Source: Limosilactobacillus reuteri (GTDB taxonomy: Bacteria; Bacillota; Bacilli; Lactobacillales; Lactobacillaceae). Taken from it: 64,000 bases of DNA. The stretch is taken from the NCBI RefSeq assembly GCF_020784725.1, contig NZ_JAJGTZ010000029.1:61001-125000 (forward strand), read 5' to 3'. Positions 16,846 to 25,061 of the stretch are shown here, piece by piece. The number at the start of each line of letters is the position of its first letter. Position 1 is the first letter of the stretch. The translations under genes and the position numbers were made by a program. The notes under the pieces were generated by a model that worked only from the letters and a program-made list of their open reading frames with translations, did not search any database and had not been told where the DNA came from.

Positions 16846-19482
16846 ATGCCTGCTAACAACAAAAAACAAGTTGAAAAAAACGTATTAACTGAAGAAGAAA
16901 AAAAGCAAAATGCGCAAAAATTAGTTGATGACATAATTGCCAAAAGTGAAGCAGCTTTTGAACAATTACGTTACTACTCACAAGAACAAGTTGATAAAAT
17001 TTGTCAAGCCATGGCCCTAGCTGCTGAAGAACACCACATGGACTTAGCTATTGATGCAGCTGAAGAAACTGGTCGTGGAGTTGCCGAAGATAAAGCTATC
17101 AAGAACATCTACGCAAGTGAATACATTTGGAACAAAATCCGTCATGATAAGACTGTCGGAATTATCGAAGACAGCGATGAAAACCAAACTATCACAATTG
17201 CTGATCCTCTTGGTATTATTGCAGGTATCGTTCCAGTTACTAACCCTACTTCAACAACTATCTTCAAATCAATCATTAGTGCTAAGACACGGAATACAAT
17301 CATCTTTTCATTCCACCGTCAAGCCATGAAATCTTCCATTAAAACAGCTAGGATTTTACAAGAAGCTGCTGAAAAGGCTGGTGCACCAAAGAATATGATT
17401 CAATGGCTTCCTGAAAGTAGCCGTGAAAATACAAGTGCATTGTTACAACACCCTAAGACTGCTACTATTTTAGCAACTGGTGGTCCTTCATTAGTTAAGG
17501 CTGCCTACAGTTCAGGTAACCCTGCTCTTGGTGTTGGTCCTGGTAACGGTCCAGCTTACATTGAAAAGACTGCTAATATTGAACGTTCTGTTTACGATAT
17601 CGTTCTTTCTAAGACTTTTGATAACGGAATGATCTGTGCTACTGAAAACTCAGTTGTTGTTGATAAAGAAATCTACGACAAGGTCAAAGAAGAATTCCAA
17701 AAGTGGAACTGTTACTTCTTGAAGCCAAATGAAATTGATAAGTTCACTGAAGGATTCATTGATCCTAAGCGTCACCAAGTTCGTGGACCAATTGCTGGTC
17801 GTTCAGCTAACGCCATCGCTGATATGTGTGGAATTAAAGTTCCTGAAAACACTAAGGTTATCATCGCTGAATATGAAGGGGTTGGTGACAAGTACCCACT
17901 TTCCGCTGAAAAGCTTTCACCAGTATTAACAATGTACAAGGCTACTTCACATGAAAATGCCTTTGATATTTGTGCTCAATTATTACACTACGGTGGTGAA
18001 GGTCACACTGCTGCTATTCACACCCTTGATGATGACTTAGCAACTAAGTACGGTCTTGAAATGCGTGCTTCACGGATTATTGTTAACTCTCCATCTGGTA
18101 TTGGTGGTATTGGTAACATCTACAACAACATGACGCCATCACTTACTTTAGGTACTGGTTCATACGGTGGTAACTCAATTTCCCACAACGTTACTGATTG
18201 GGATCTCTTAAACATCAAAACAATTGCAAAGCGACGTGAAAACCGTCAATGGGTTAAGATTCCCCCAAAAGTATACTTTCAACGCAACTCACTAAAAGAA
18301 TTGCAAGATATCCCAAACATTAATCGGGCATTCATCGTTACTGGTCCTGGAATGAGCAAGCGTGGTTACGTTCAACGTGTTATCGATCAATTGCGTCAAC
18401 GTCAAAACAACACCGCTTTCTTAGTATTTGATGATGTCGAAGAAGATCCATCAACAAACACTGTTGAAAAGGGTGTTGCCATGATGAATGACTTTAAGCC
18501 TGATACAATTATTGCCCTTGGTGGTGGTTCACCAATGGATGCTGCTAAGGCTATGTGGATGTTCTATGAGCACCCAGAAACTTCATGGTATGGGGTTATG
18601 CAAAAGTACCTTGATATTCGGAAGCGTGCTTATCAAATCAAGAAGCCTACGAAGTCTCAACTTATTGGTATCCCTACTACATCGGGTACTGGTTCAGAAG
18701 TTACTCCATTTGCGGTTATTACTGATTCAGAAACCCATGTTAAGTACCCACTTGCTGACTACGCCTTAACACCAAACATTGCAATCGTTGACTCACAATT
18801 CGTTGAAACTGTTCCAGCAAAAACTACTGCATGGACTGGACTAGATGTTTTATGTCACGCTACTGAATCATATGTTTCTGTTATGGCAACTGATTACACT
18901 CGTGGTTGGTCACTACAAACCATCAAGGGTGTTATGGAAAACCTTCCTAAGTCAGTTCAAGGTGATAAGTTAGCCCGTCGTAAGATGCATGACTTCTCAA
19001 CAATGGCCGGTATGGCATTTGGTCAAGCCTTCTTAGGAATTAACCACTCCCTTGCCCACAAGATGGGTGGAGCGTTCGGTCTTCCTCACGGTTTGCTTAT
19101 CGCTATTGCAATGCCACAAGTAATTCGCTTTAACGCAAAACGTCCACAAAAGCTTGCTCTCTGGCCTCACTATGAGACTTACCATGCAACTAAGGACTAC
19201 GCTGACATTGCACGATTCATTGGTTTGAAAGGTAACACTGATGAAGAATTAGCTGAAGCATATGCTAAGAAAGTCATCGAACTTGCTCACGAATGTGGCG
19301 TTAAGCTTAGCCTTAAGGACAATGGTGTTACACGTGAAGAATTTGATAAGGCTGTTGACGATCTTGCTCGCTTAGCTTACGAAGATCAATGTACTACTAC
19401 TAACCCAGTTGAACCACTTGTTAGTCAACTCAAGGAATTACTTGAACGTTGCTACGATGGTACTGGCGTTGAAGAAAAATAA
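16846..19482 (+). CDS. adhE: Bifunctional acetaldehyde-CoA/alcohol dehydrogenase
   Basis: Reduces acetyl-CoA to acetaldehyde and then ethanol, recycling NADH, the key electron sink in heterolactic sugar use. The 878 residues hold an N-terminal aldehyde dehydrogenase domain (1-440; catalytic Cys in FDNGMICATENS, about 254) and a C-terminal iron alcohol dehydrogenase domain (about 465-870) with the NAD motif LGGGSPMDAAK and iron ligands in GLDVLCHATE and NHSLAHKMGGAFGLPHG. It has its own promoter and terminator. Codon use is strongly biased toward a few codons, in keeping with high expression. Confidence 0.97.
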   Translation: MPANNKKQVEKNVLTEEEKKQNAQKLVDDIIAKSEAAFEQLRYYSQEQVDKICQAMALAAEEHHMDLAIDAAEETGRGVAEDKAIKNIYASEYIWNKIRHDKTVGIIEDSDENQTITIADPLGIIAGIVPVTNPTSTTIFKSIISAKTRNTIIFSFHRQAMKSSIKTARILQEAAEKAGAPKNMIQWLPESSRENTSALLQHPKTATILATGGPSLVKAAYSSGNPALGVGPGNGPAYIEKTANIERSVYDIVLSKTFDNGMICATENSVVVDKEIYDKVKEEFQKWNCYFLKPNEIDKFTEGFIDPKRHQVRGPIAGRSANAIADMCGIKVPENTKVIIAEYEGVGDKYPLSAEKLSPVLTMYKATSHENAFDICAQLLHYGGEGHTAAIHTLDDDLATKYGLEMRASRIIVNSPSGIGGIGNIYNNMTPSLTLGTGSYGGNSISHNVTDWDLLNIKTIAKRRENRQWVKIPPKVYFQRNSLKELQDIPNINRAFIVTGPGMSKRGYVQRVIDQLRQRQNNTAFLVFDDVEEDPSTNTVEKGVAMMNDFKPDTIIALGGGSPMDAAKAMWMFYEHPETSWYGVMQKYLDIRKRAYQIKKPTKSQLIGIPTTSGTGSEVTPFAVITDSETHVKYPLADYALTPNIAIVDSQFVETVPAKTTAWTGLDVLCHATESYVSVMATDYTRGWSLQTIKGVMENLPKSVQGDKLARRKMHDFSTMAGMAFGQAFLGINHSLAHKMGGAFGLPHGLLIAIAMPQVIRFNAKRPQKLALWPHYETYHATKDYADIARFIGLKGNTDEELAEAYAKKVIELAHECGVKLSLKDNGVTREEFDKAVDDLARLAYEDQCTTTNPVEPLVSQLKELLERCYDGTGVEEK

Positions 19483-19518
19483 TCCAGCGCATAATTAAAA
19501 ATTAAGACTTTTCTCCTA

Positions 19519-19566
19519 TTAAAAAGCCCCTCGACATCTAATTTCTAGATATCGAGGGGCTTTTAT
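19519..19566 (+). terminator. Intrinsic terminator after adhE, probably bidirectional
   Basis: Strong hairpin AAAAGCCCCTCGA ... TCGAGGGGCTTTT with A- and T-rich flanks. It lies between convergent adhE and the DUF4097 gene and can serve both strands. Confidence 0.92.
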
Positions 19567-19580
19567 TAATCTTAGTTACC

Positions 19581-20336
19581 TTAATTCACTTCATTATCAC
19601 CAGATTGCGTTATCAAGCGAAGCACATTTTCTGCATCATCATTTTGATGTAAGGGTTCTTCACCCTTATCTTCACCATTAAGTTCATTATCACCTGCATC
19701 AGTCTTTAGGAAGTAGCCATCAACAGTTGTGTTTGTAACTGTATTATCACCAGACTGATTATTGACAGTATAGTGACCTTGAACTGTTAAATCATGTCCT
19801 GTAAAGTTACCTGACGAGAGTTTTGTGCTTCCACCGCGTAATGTAACTTGACGATATTCAACGTCTCCTGCGCCGCTGTTAACATCAATATTGTCCATTT
19901 TAACTTTAGAAGCTGTTAGATCACCACTTTCTAAATGAATGCGCCCAGCTAAGGCTTGATCATGCGGGATAGTTACAATGATTAAATCTTGGTGGGGCTG
20001 GTATTCATTAAAGTTAAAGACAAGAGGAAAACTGCCAGTTTGACGAATTGAGGCAACGTTATTATGAACAGTTACTGCTGGAGTATGCTTACTAATGCCA
20101 GAATAAGTAATTTGATAATTCTTGCCTTCACGAACTACTACATTAGCCGTCGATGCTGAGATATCAATCCGTTCAAAAGCTTTATTAGTACTTATTGTTT
20201 TAGTGTGAGAATGAAAGATTGCTGGACGATTGTTCTCAAAATAAACGGCCTTATTACCATTATTAAAGAAGCCTATTCCGAGGAGGATTACTCCTAAGAT
20301 TAAAACAATTACTCCTATTTTAAATATTCTTTTCAT
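19581..20336 (-). CDS. DUF4097 family membrane-anchored protein
   Basis: A 251-residue protein with one N-terminal membrane segment (about 7-24, IGVIVLILGVILLGIGFF) and an outside domain of repeated short beta strands typical of DUF4097 (adhesin-like beta-helix: TANVVVREG, GDLTASKVKMDNIDVNSGAGDVEYRQVTL). It is translated directly after the DUF1700 gene, with ribosome site AAGGAGG inside that gene's last codons. PadR/DUF1700/DUF4097 sets are common in Firmicutes and are thought to answer envelope stress; the function here is unproven. Confidence 0.85.
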   Translation of the reverse strand: MKRIFKIGVIVLILGVILLGIGFFNNGNKAVYFENNRPAIFHSHTKTISTNKAFERIDISASTANVVVREGKNYQITYSGISKHTPAVTVHNNVASIRQTGSFPLVFNFNEYQPHQDLIIVTIPHDQALAGRIHLESGDLTASKVKMDNIDVNSGAGDVEYRQVTLRGGSTKLSSGNFTGHDLTVQGHYTVNNQSGDNTVTNTTVDGYFLKTDAGDNELNGEDKGEEPLHQNDDAENVLRLITQSGDNEVN

Positions 20337-20948
20337 TTACTTTTTCCTCCTTGCCTGCACTTTTGCATAAATGAACTTAGCAAAGTTGGCAATCCCTTGA
20401 ACAATAACTCTAATTAACCAGTAGATTAAAGGCAAACAAACAAGGAATAAGCCAATCAGTGTCAATCCTAATCCAAGATAAAATAGTCCACTAAACAGGT
20501 TTGTCGCAAGTAAACCAATTCCAATATAAATAGATACAATCGCTATGGCAGCAACTCCAAAGATCAAAGCAACTATTCCAACAATCAAACTTAAGGCGAC
20601 TCCTCCGGCTGCCAATAGTAGTGCTAGTAAGGCAATTCCTAGTCCAAACGTTATTGGTGACGTAATAATCGCTACTAGTACCCACCAAAATACACGCCAA
20701 CTAGAATGAGGTGAAGCAGGGTGTCCTTCTTTGATCGACTCATTATTAGCTTTAATTGAATAATCGGCTAATATCTTATGGCTTAACTGTCGTGGCGTTC
20801 CTAATTTCTCTTCAATCGCTGTTCGAGTCTCCAGTCCAGCGTCTGCAATATATTCATCATAAAATTCTAAGGCATCATTTCGTTCTTCATCAGTTAATTG
20901 TCTTAAATATATTGATAAATCATTAATGTATTTCTGACGTTCATTCAT
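20337..20948 (-). CDS. DUF1700 family membrane protein
   Basis: The 203-residue protein starts with a soluble helical domain (YLRQLTDEERNDALEFYDEYIADAG) typical of DUF1700/HAAS, followed by hydrophobic segments from about residue 85 to 190 that make three or four membrane helices rich in Gly and Leu. The ATG at 20948 overlaps the padR stop (ATGAATGA), indicating translational coupling; an upstream in-frame ATG at 20966 is less likely. It probably relays a membrane signal with its PadR partner, which is inference. Confidence 0.85.
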   Translation of the reverse strand: MNERQKYINDLSIYLRQLTDEERNDALEFYDEYIADAGLETRTAIEEKLGTPRQLSHKILADYSIKANNESIKEGHPASPHSSWRVFWWVLVAIITSPITFGLGIALLALLLAAGGVALSLIVGIVALIFGVAAIAIVSIYIGIGLLATNLFSGLFYLGLGLTLIGLFLVCLPLIYWLIRVIVQGIANFAKFIYAKVQARRKK

Positions 20949-21273
20949 CTTTATCTTCTCCCTCACCTAACCCATAAAAAATACCATCTAAACTATTCTT
21001 ATAATCAGTCCATAATTTACGAATACGTTGTAAGTGTTCCTTGCCGGCTTCCGTAATTTGATAATAACGGCGATTGCGTCCCTGATAAGGCTGATCATAA
21101 GTTGTTAAATATCCCTCTTTTTTTAACCGGCGTAAAACGGGATACATTGTTGATTCAGAGATGGTAATCGCTGATTGCATTCGTTGAGTTAAGGCGTATC
21201 CATAATAATCTTTGTGTTCAAGAATTGCTAAGACCATCCCATCGAGTAAGTCTGCTGTAATTTGAATTTTCAT
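20941..21273 (-). CDS. PadR family transcriptional regulator
   Basis: A 110-residue winged-helix repressor. The motif GYALTQRMQSAITISESTMYPVLRRLKKEGYL (about 25-56) is the recognition region of small PadR proteins, and a dimerising C-terminal helix follows. The start is ATG at 21273 with AGGAGG 6 nt upstream; the longer frame begins with TTG and would include the ribosome site. It heads the three-gene membrane operon and probably represses it. Confidence 0.92.
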   Translation of the reverse strand: MKIQITADLLDGMVLAILEHKDYYGYALTQRMQSAITISESTMYPVLRRLKKEGYLTTYDQPYQGRNRRYYQITEAGKEHLQRIRKLWTDYKNSLDGIFYGLGEGEDKDE

Positions 21274-21293
21274 TCTATCCCTCCTTTTTAGCC

Positions 21294-21337
21294 GCAATAT
21301 TATATGTCATATAATATAATATTTTAATATAATATGC
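21294..21337 (-). promoter_or_regulatory. AT-rich inverted repeat, candidate PadR operator and promoter
   Basis: Outer arms GCAATATTATAT and ATATAATATGC with further ATATAATAT copies between them, 21-65 bp before the padR start. The place and symmetry suit an autoregulatory operator, but the site is very AT-rich and the promoter inside it cannot be fixed. Confidence 0.4.
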
Positions 21338-21407
21338 AATTATTATTTAAAAATAAATTAAATCTCCCTATATCATCTCATAAAAGCAGTAAGCATATAA
21401 TTCTGTT

Positions 21408-21416
21408 TGCTATAAT
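21408..21416 (+). promoter_or_regulatory. Extended -10 promoter of mscL
   Basis: TGC followed directly by TATAAT, 47 bp before the mscL start. No clear -35 is present, as is usual for extended -10 promoters. Confidence 0.5.
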
Positions 21417-21462
21417 CATAATTGAAGTTGTTCCCCTCTAAAGCTAGAAGGAGGCCTATTTT

Positions 21463-21834
21463 ATGTTAAAAGAATTCAAAACATTCATTGCCCGTGGTAA
21501 CGTTATTGACATGGCAGTTGGGATAATTGTTGGTGCTGCTTTTACATCAATTGTAAAATCATTAGTTAATAACCTTATTAATCCCCTCATTGGCCTATTT
21601 ATTGGGCGAATTGACTTATCTAACCTTGTCTTGACAGTCGGTGACGCCCAATTTAAATACGGAAGTTTTCTAAATGCAGTCATTAACTTCCTGATTATTT
21701 CCTTTGTTGTTTTCTTAATGGTAAAAGCAATCAACACATTCCGCAAAAAAGAAGATAACAAAAAAGAGACTCCTAGCGAAGAAGTTATGTACCTCAAAGA
21801 AATTACTGAACTCCTAAAAAAAAATAAAGATTAA
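21463..21834 (+). CDS. mscL: Large-conductance mechanosensitive channel
   Basis: Pentameric pore that opens on sudden osmotic downshift. The 123-residue protein has the N-terminal amphipathic helix [27 protein letters not shown] running into TM1 (about 5-40), TM2 near residues 68-92 ([22 protein letters not shown]) and the charged C-terminal bundle. The ribosome site GAAGGAGG precedes the ATG. Confidence 0.97.
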   Translation: MLKEFKTFIARGNVIDMAVGIIVGAAFTSIVKSLVNNLINPLIGLFIGRIDLSNLVLTVGDAQFKYGSFLNAVINFLIISFVVFLMVKAINTFRKKEDNKKETPSEEVMYLKEITELLKKNKD

Positions 21835-21836
21835 TA

Positions 21837-21874
21837 AAAATGCTGGTTAAAAGTTTCTAACCAGCATTTTTATT
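21837..21874 (+). terminator. Intrinsic terminator of mscL
   Basis: Hairpin AAATGCTGGTTA ... TAACCAGCATTTTTA with a T-rich tail, immediately behind the mscL stop. Confidence 0.9.
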
Positions 21875-21967
21875 AATGTATAATATTTTGATTTTTATAC
21901 CATATCATTGGAATTGAGCTTGTATACTTGTTACTATCATGGTAGGACAACAAAAGAGGTGATAAAT

Positions 21968-22198
21968 ATGTTTAAAAAGAAAAATTGTCCTACGTCAAAT
22001 AGCCAAAATAATGCAACGAATGCCTACCAAAAAGGTTATGATCAAGCAGTTAAGGATTATAAGGCCCTAGAACCTTTTAGGAAGTATCCACAACGAATTA
22101 TTAATGTTACCAATAAGTTTATTAAAGGTAAGATGCATGCTCTTCGTGACTATGTTGACGGGTATGAAGATGCTAAGCAACAACTTTCCCAAAATTAG
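21968..22198 (+). CDS. Small hypothetical protein
   Basis: A 76-residue basic, soluble protein that I do not recognise. It starts with FKKKNCPTSNSQNN, has a tyrosine-rich middle (AYQKGYDQAVKDY) and a GYEDAKQQ end. The start is ATG at 21968, with AGAGGTGAT 6 nt upstream; the open frame extends 20 codons further back without support. No membrane helix or known motif is seen. It is a single gene with its own ribosome site between mscL and another small gene. Confidence 0.6.
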   Translation: MFKKKNCPTSNSQNNATNAYQKGYDQAVKDYKALEPFRKYPQRIINVTNKFIKGKMHALRDYVDGYEDAKQQLSQN

Positions 22199-22330
22199 TA
22201 AAGCATTGCCAATTATTGTAAACAACTTCAACTGCTAATTACACCGCATAATACTTTTTTCGAATGTTGCTCTTCATCAATTCAATACGCGTTTATTAAT
22301 GTTTATCGAGGTTCTAAGGAGGGATATCTT

Positions 22331-22615
22331 ATGTTATTTAATGTTATTTTTTGGATCTTAGCTATTTGGTTTGTCATTAATGTCATTTGGATGTGGTTCC
22401 AACTTAATAATCAAATTCTACAAAAGACTTTCGCTTGGATCAATGTTTGTGCAATTGTTATCGGTTTTTGGGTTTATTATGGTGTATCTCATGATGCAAG
22501 CGCAATTAACGGTTGGTTTATTGCTATGAACTGGGTTAACATCGCTATCGCTGCTATTCAATTCTACTTTGGTTACCGCACAAATAACGATAGTACTACT
22601 CACCCTGCAAAGTAG
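22331..22615 (+). CDS. Small three-helix membrane protein
   Basis: A 94-residue hydrophobic protein of unknown role. Three membrane segments are seen: residues 3-26 (NVIFWILAIWFVINVIWMWF), 35-52 and 62-82, with unusually many Trp residues. The ribosome site AAGGAGGG lies 8 nt before the ATG. The soluble tail is short (RTNNDSTTHPAK). A terminator follows. Confidence 0.65.
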   Translation: MLFNVIFWILAIWFVINVIWMWFQLNNQILQKTFAWINVCAIVIGFWVYYGVSHDASAINGWFIAMNWVNIAIAAIQFYFGYRTNNDSTTHPAK

Positions 22616-22665
22616 ACTCATTTACTTTTAACTTTCCTGTTCTTCTAAAATTTTGCACACAGCAT

Positions 22666-22703
22666 AAAATAGCTCCTTATTTATAATAGCGGGAGCTATT
22701 TTC
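22666..22703 (+). terminator. Intrinsic terminator
   Basis: Arms AAAATAGCTCC and GGAGCTATTTT around a 15-base loop, about 50 bp after the three-helix membrane protein gene. Confidence 0.75.
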
Positions 22704-22741
22704 ATCTTATAAAGGAATATCTCATATGGTATCCCCAAAAT

Positions 22742-22783
22742 AAAAAAGAGTCACGAAAAACTGTTTTCGTAACTCTTTTTTAT
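22742..22783 (-). terminator. Intrinsic terminator of rplJL
   Basis: Hairpin with AAAAAGAGT.ACGAAAA against TTTTCGT.ACTCTTTTT, T-run on both strands, 15 bp after the rplL stop. Confidence 0.9.
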
Positions 22784-22797
22784 TTAATAATTTAAGA

Positions 22798-23163
22798 CTA
22801 CTTAAGGGTAACAGTAGCACCAGCGGCTTCAAGCTTTTCCTTGATGTCGTTAGCTTCGTCTTCCTTAACGTCTTCCTTGATAGCTGATGGAGCACCATCA
22901 ACAAGGTCCTTAGCGTCCTTAAGACCAAGACCAGTAATGTCCTTAACAGCCTTAATAACCTTAACCTTAGCTGAACCTGGTTCAGTTAATTCTACAGTGA
23001 AGCTGTCCTTAGCAGCAGCGTCGCCACCAGCAGCACCTGCAACTGCAACTGGAGCAGCAGCAGAAACGTCGAATTCTTCTTCGATAGCCTTAACTAAGTC
23101 GTTAAGGTCAGAGATTGATGCTTCCTTTAATGAAGCAATGATAGCATCCTTATCAAAAGCCAT
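22798..23163 (-). CDS. rplL: Ribosomal protein bL12 (L7/L12)
   Basis: Stalk protein that recruits translation GTPases. The 121 residues show the N-terminal dimerisation helix ([24 protein letters not shown]), the Ala/Gly-rich hinge (about 38-52) and the C-terminal GTPase-binding domain ([25 protein letters not shown]). The ATG at 23163 has GGAGG 8 nt upstream; the frame extends five codons further without reason to use them. Confidence 0.98.
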   Translation of the reverse strand: MAFDKDAIIASLKEASISDLNDLVKAIEEEFDVSAAAPVAVAGAAGGDAAAKDSFTVELTEPGSAKVKVIKAVKDITGLGLKDAKDLVDGAPSAIKEDVKEDEANDIKEKLEAAGATVTLK

Positions 23164-23225
23164 GTTTATTTCCTCCAATATTTAGGTAATTAATTTTAAT
23201 TTTATATTGTATTGATATACGGCAA

Positions 23226-23726
23226 TTATGCGGCTTCGTCTTCCTTGTCGGCAATAGCCTTGACTGCGCGAGCAATCTTCCGCATTGGATCTTGCAATGC
23301 AGATGCAAGCATTGACAACAGTTCTTCGCGACCTGGCATATTTGCGTATTCGTTGATTTCGTCAAGAGTCTTAACACTCTTTTCGATGAAACCACCCTTG
23401 ATTTCAAGAGCGTCGTGGTCATCAGCGAACTTCTTCAAGATCTTAGCTGGAGCAATTGGGTCTTCGTCAGAGAAGGCAACAGCAGTTGGTCCAACAAAAG
23501 TAGAACGAAGATCTTCGTAGTCAGTACCTTCAACAGCACGATCAAGAATCTTGTTCTTGATAACTGACATTTGGATACCAGCATCACGAAGTTGCTTACG
23601 TAAGTCAGTAACTTCCGCAACAGTTAAACCACGGTAATCTACAACGATAGCACTTTGGGCTGCATTAAGCATATCAGTAGTTTGCTTAACGATTTCAGCT
23701 TTCTTAGCAATAGCTGCTTCACTCAT
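23226..23726 (-). CDS. rplJ: Ribosomal protein uL10
   Basis: Binds 23S rRNA and carries the L12 dimers at its C-terminal helix; with L12 it represses its own mRNA. The 166-residue protein has the L10 signature [22 protein letters not shown] (about 29-50) and [10 protein letters not shown], and a typical Ala-rich end. The L10 leader lies directly before it. Confidence 0.98.
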   Translation of the reverse strand: MSEAAIAKKAEIVKQTTDMLNAAQSAIVVDYRGLTVAEVTDLRKQLRDAGIQMSVIKNKILDRAVEGTDYEDLRSTFVGPTAVAFSDEDPIAPAKILKKFADDHDALEIKGGFIEKSVKTLDEINEYANMPGREELLSMLASALQDPMRKIARAVKAIADKEDEAA

Positions 23727-23757
23727 GAATTTTCACCTCCTGCAATGTTTTTTTGAT

Positions 23758-23880
23758 CGGATTTATAAAAAAATCCCTATGACCGCAGACATAGAGAAGG
23801 AACTTTCATTTCTTCCTCGGCAGGCATTCGATTAAGGCTTTCGCCACCTGAGTCTTAGGCAGAGTCATATTTAATCAACT
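23758..23880 (-). ncRNA. Ribosomal protein L10 leader
   Basis: Structured 5' leader that binds the L10(L12)4 complex for autoregulation. The minus strand carries the conserved core ACTCAGGTGGCGAAAGCC, the AATCGAATGCCTGCCGAGGAAG segment, and a final hairpin CTATGTCTGCGGTCATAG followed by seven T that can act as a terminator. This matches the known leader family in Firmicutes. Confidence 0.88.
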
Positions 23881-23885
23881 GTTAC

Positions 23886-23915
23886 AGTTTAACATATTCT
23901 CCGAAGTTCTGTAAA
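23886..23915 (-). promoter_or_regulatory. Likely promoter of rplJL
   Basis: Minus strand TTTACA (23910-23915), 18-bp spacer, TAAACT (23886-23891), placing the start near the 5' end of the L10 leader. It overlaps the region just behind the epimerase stop. Confidence 0.4.
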
Positions 23916-23923
23916 GGGACTTT

Positions 23924-25048
23924 TTATAATTCTTTTTGAGTTACTATCCATTTAGCAATAGCATCTAAAATTCGTTCGCTTGCATGCCCATCTCCATAAG
24001 GATTCTGTGCCTCACTCATCTTATTATATTCTTCAGGACTATTTAATAGTGACGATAACTCGTTCGTTACATTATTAAATTGCGTACCGATTAATTTAAG
24101 GGTTCCAGCAGTTACCCCTTCCGGTCGCTCTGTAGTATCACGCAAAACTAGAACTGGTTTATGAAGTGCTGGTGCTTCCTCTTGAACCCCACCCGAATCA
24201 CTCATCACAAGTAAAGACTTACTCATAATATTATGAAAATCAACAACATCTAATGGCGAAATCAAATGAAAATGATTATCGTTTCCGAAAATTTTATTAG
24301 CAACTGCTTGAACTTTAGGGTTCAGATGAACCGGATAAATAACATCAATATCATCCCGTTGATCCACAATCTCTTTAATCGCCTTAAAGGTTTCTTCCAT
24401 CGGTTTACCCCAATTTTCTCGCCGATGCATGGTAAGTAAAATAATCTTCTTGCCGGGATCAATTTCGTCTAATACTTGGTGATGATACGAATGGTCAATC
24501 GTATACCGCAAAGCATCGATGGCAGTATTTCCCGTCACTATAATTCCATGCTGATGATTTCCCATTTTGAGATTGTTAGCACTTGTTTGGGTGGGAGCAA
24601 AATATAAATCAGCAAGATCATCAATCATTTGCCGGTTCATCTCTTCTGGATAAGGCGAATATTTATCCCATGTTCGTAAACCAGCTTCAACATGACCAAT
24701 AGCAACCCGATTATAAAAGGCAACCAAAGCTGATGCGTAGGCTGAACTAGTATCGCCATGAACTAACACAATATCTGGTTGCTCTTTTTGAATAATCGGT
24801 TCAAGCTTTGTCATCGTTTCAATTGTAATTTCCGTTAGTGTTTGTCCAGGACGCATTATTTTCAAATCATAATCAGGGGTTATTTTAAAAACAGCTAAAA
24901 CCTGTTGAAGCATTTCAGCATGCTGACCGGTCGAAACAACTACTGATGAAAAGCGATCATCTTGCTCCAAGGCCTTGACTACTGGGCCCATTTTGATTCC
25001 CTCTGGACGAGTTCCAAATACCGTCATTACTTTAATCTTTCTCATCAT
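23924..25048 (-). CDS. wecB: UDP-N-acetylglucosamine 2-epimerase (non-hydrolysing)
   Basis: Interconverts UDP-GlcNAc and UDP-ManNAc for cell-wall or exopolysaccharide synthesis. The 374-residue protein has the GT-B-like family motifs FGTRPEGIKMGPVV (12-25), HVEAGLRT (about 120-127), EEMNRQ with its catalytic-region acids, TMHRRENWG and SDSGGVQEEAP (about 287-297). A second ATG three bases in has better spacing to GGGGAG. It follows the GT2 gene by 13 bp, so the two are probably one operon. Confidence 0.93.
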   Translation of the reverse strand: MMRKIKVMTVFGTRPEGIKMGPVVKALEQDDRFSSVVVSTGQHAEMLQQVLAVFKITPDYDLKIMRPGQTLTEITIETMTKLEPIIQKEQPDIVLVHGDTSSAYASALVAFYNRVAIGHVEAGLRTWDKYSPYPEEMNRQMIDDLADLYFAPTQTSANNLKMGNHQHGIIVTGNTAIDALRYTIDHSYHHQVLDEIDPGKKIILLTMHRRENWGKPMEETFKAIKEIVDQRDDIDVIYPVHLNPKVQAVANKIFGNDNHFHLISPLDVVDFHNIMSKSLLVMSDSGGVQEEAPALHKPVLVLRDTTERPEGVTAGTLKLIGTQFNNVTNELSSLLNSPEEYNKMSEAQNPYGDGHASERILDAIAKWIVTQKEL

Positions 25049-25061
25049 ATCTCCCCGCTAT

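Noticed and set aside
22841..23185. Long plus-strand frame opposite rplL
   Set aside because: Antisense shadow of a biased ribosomal gene, no start signals.
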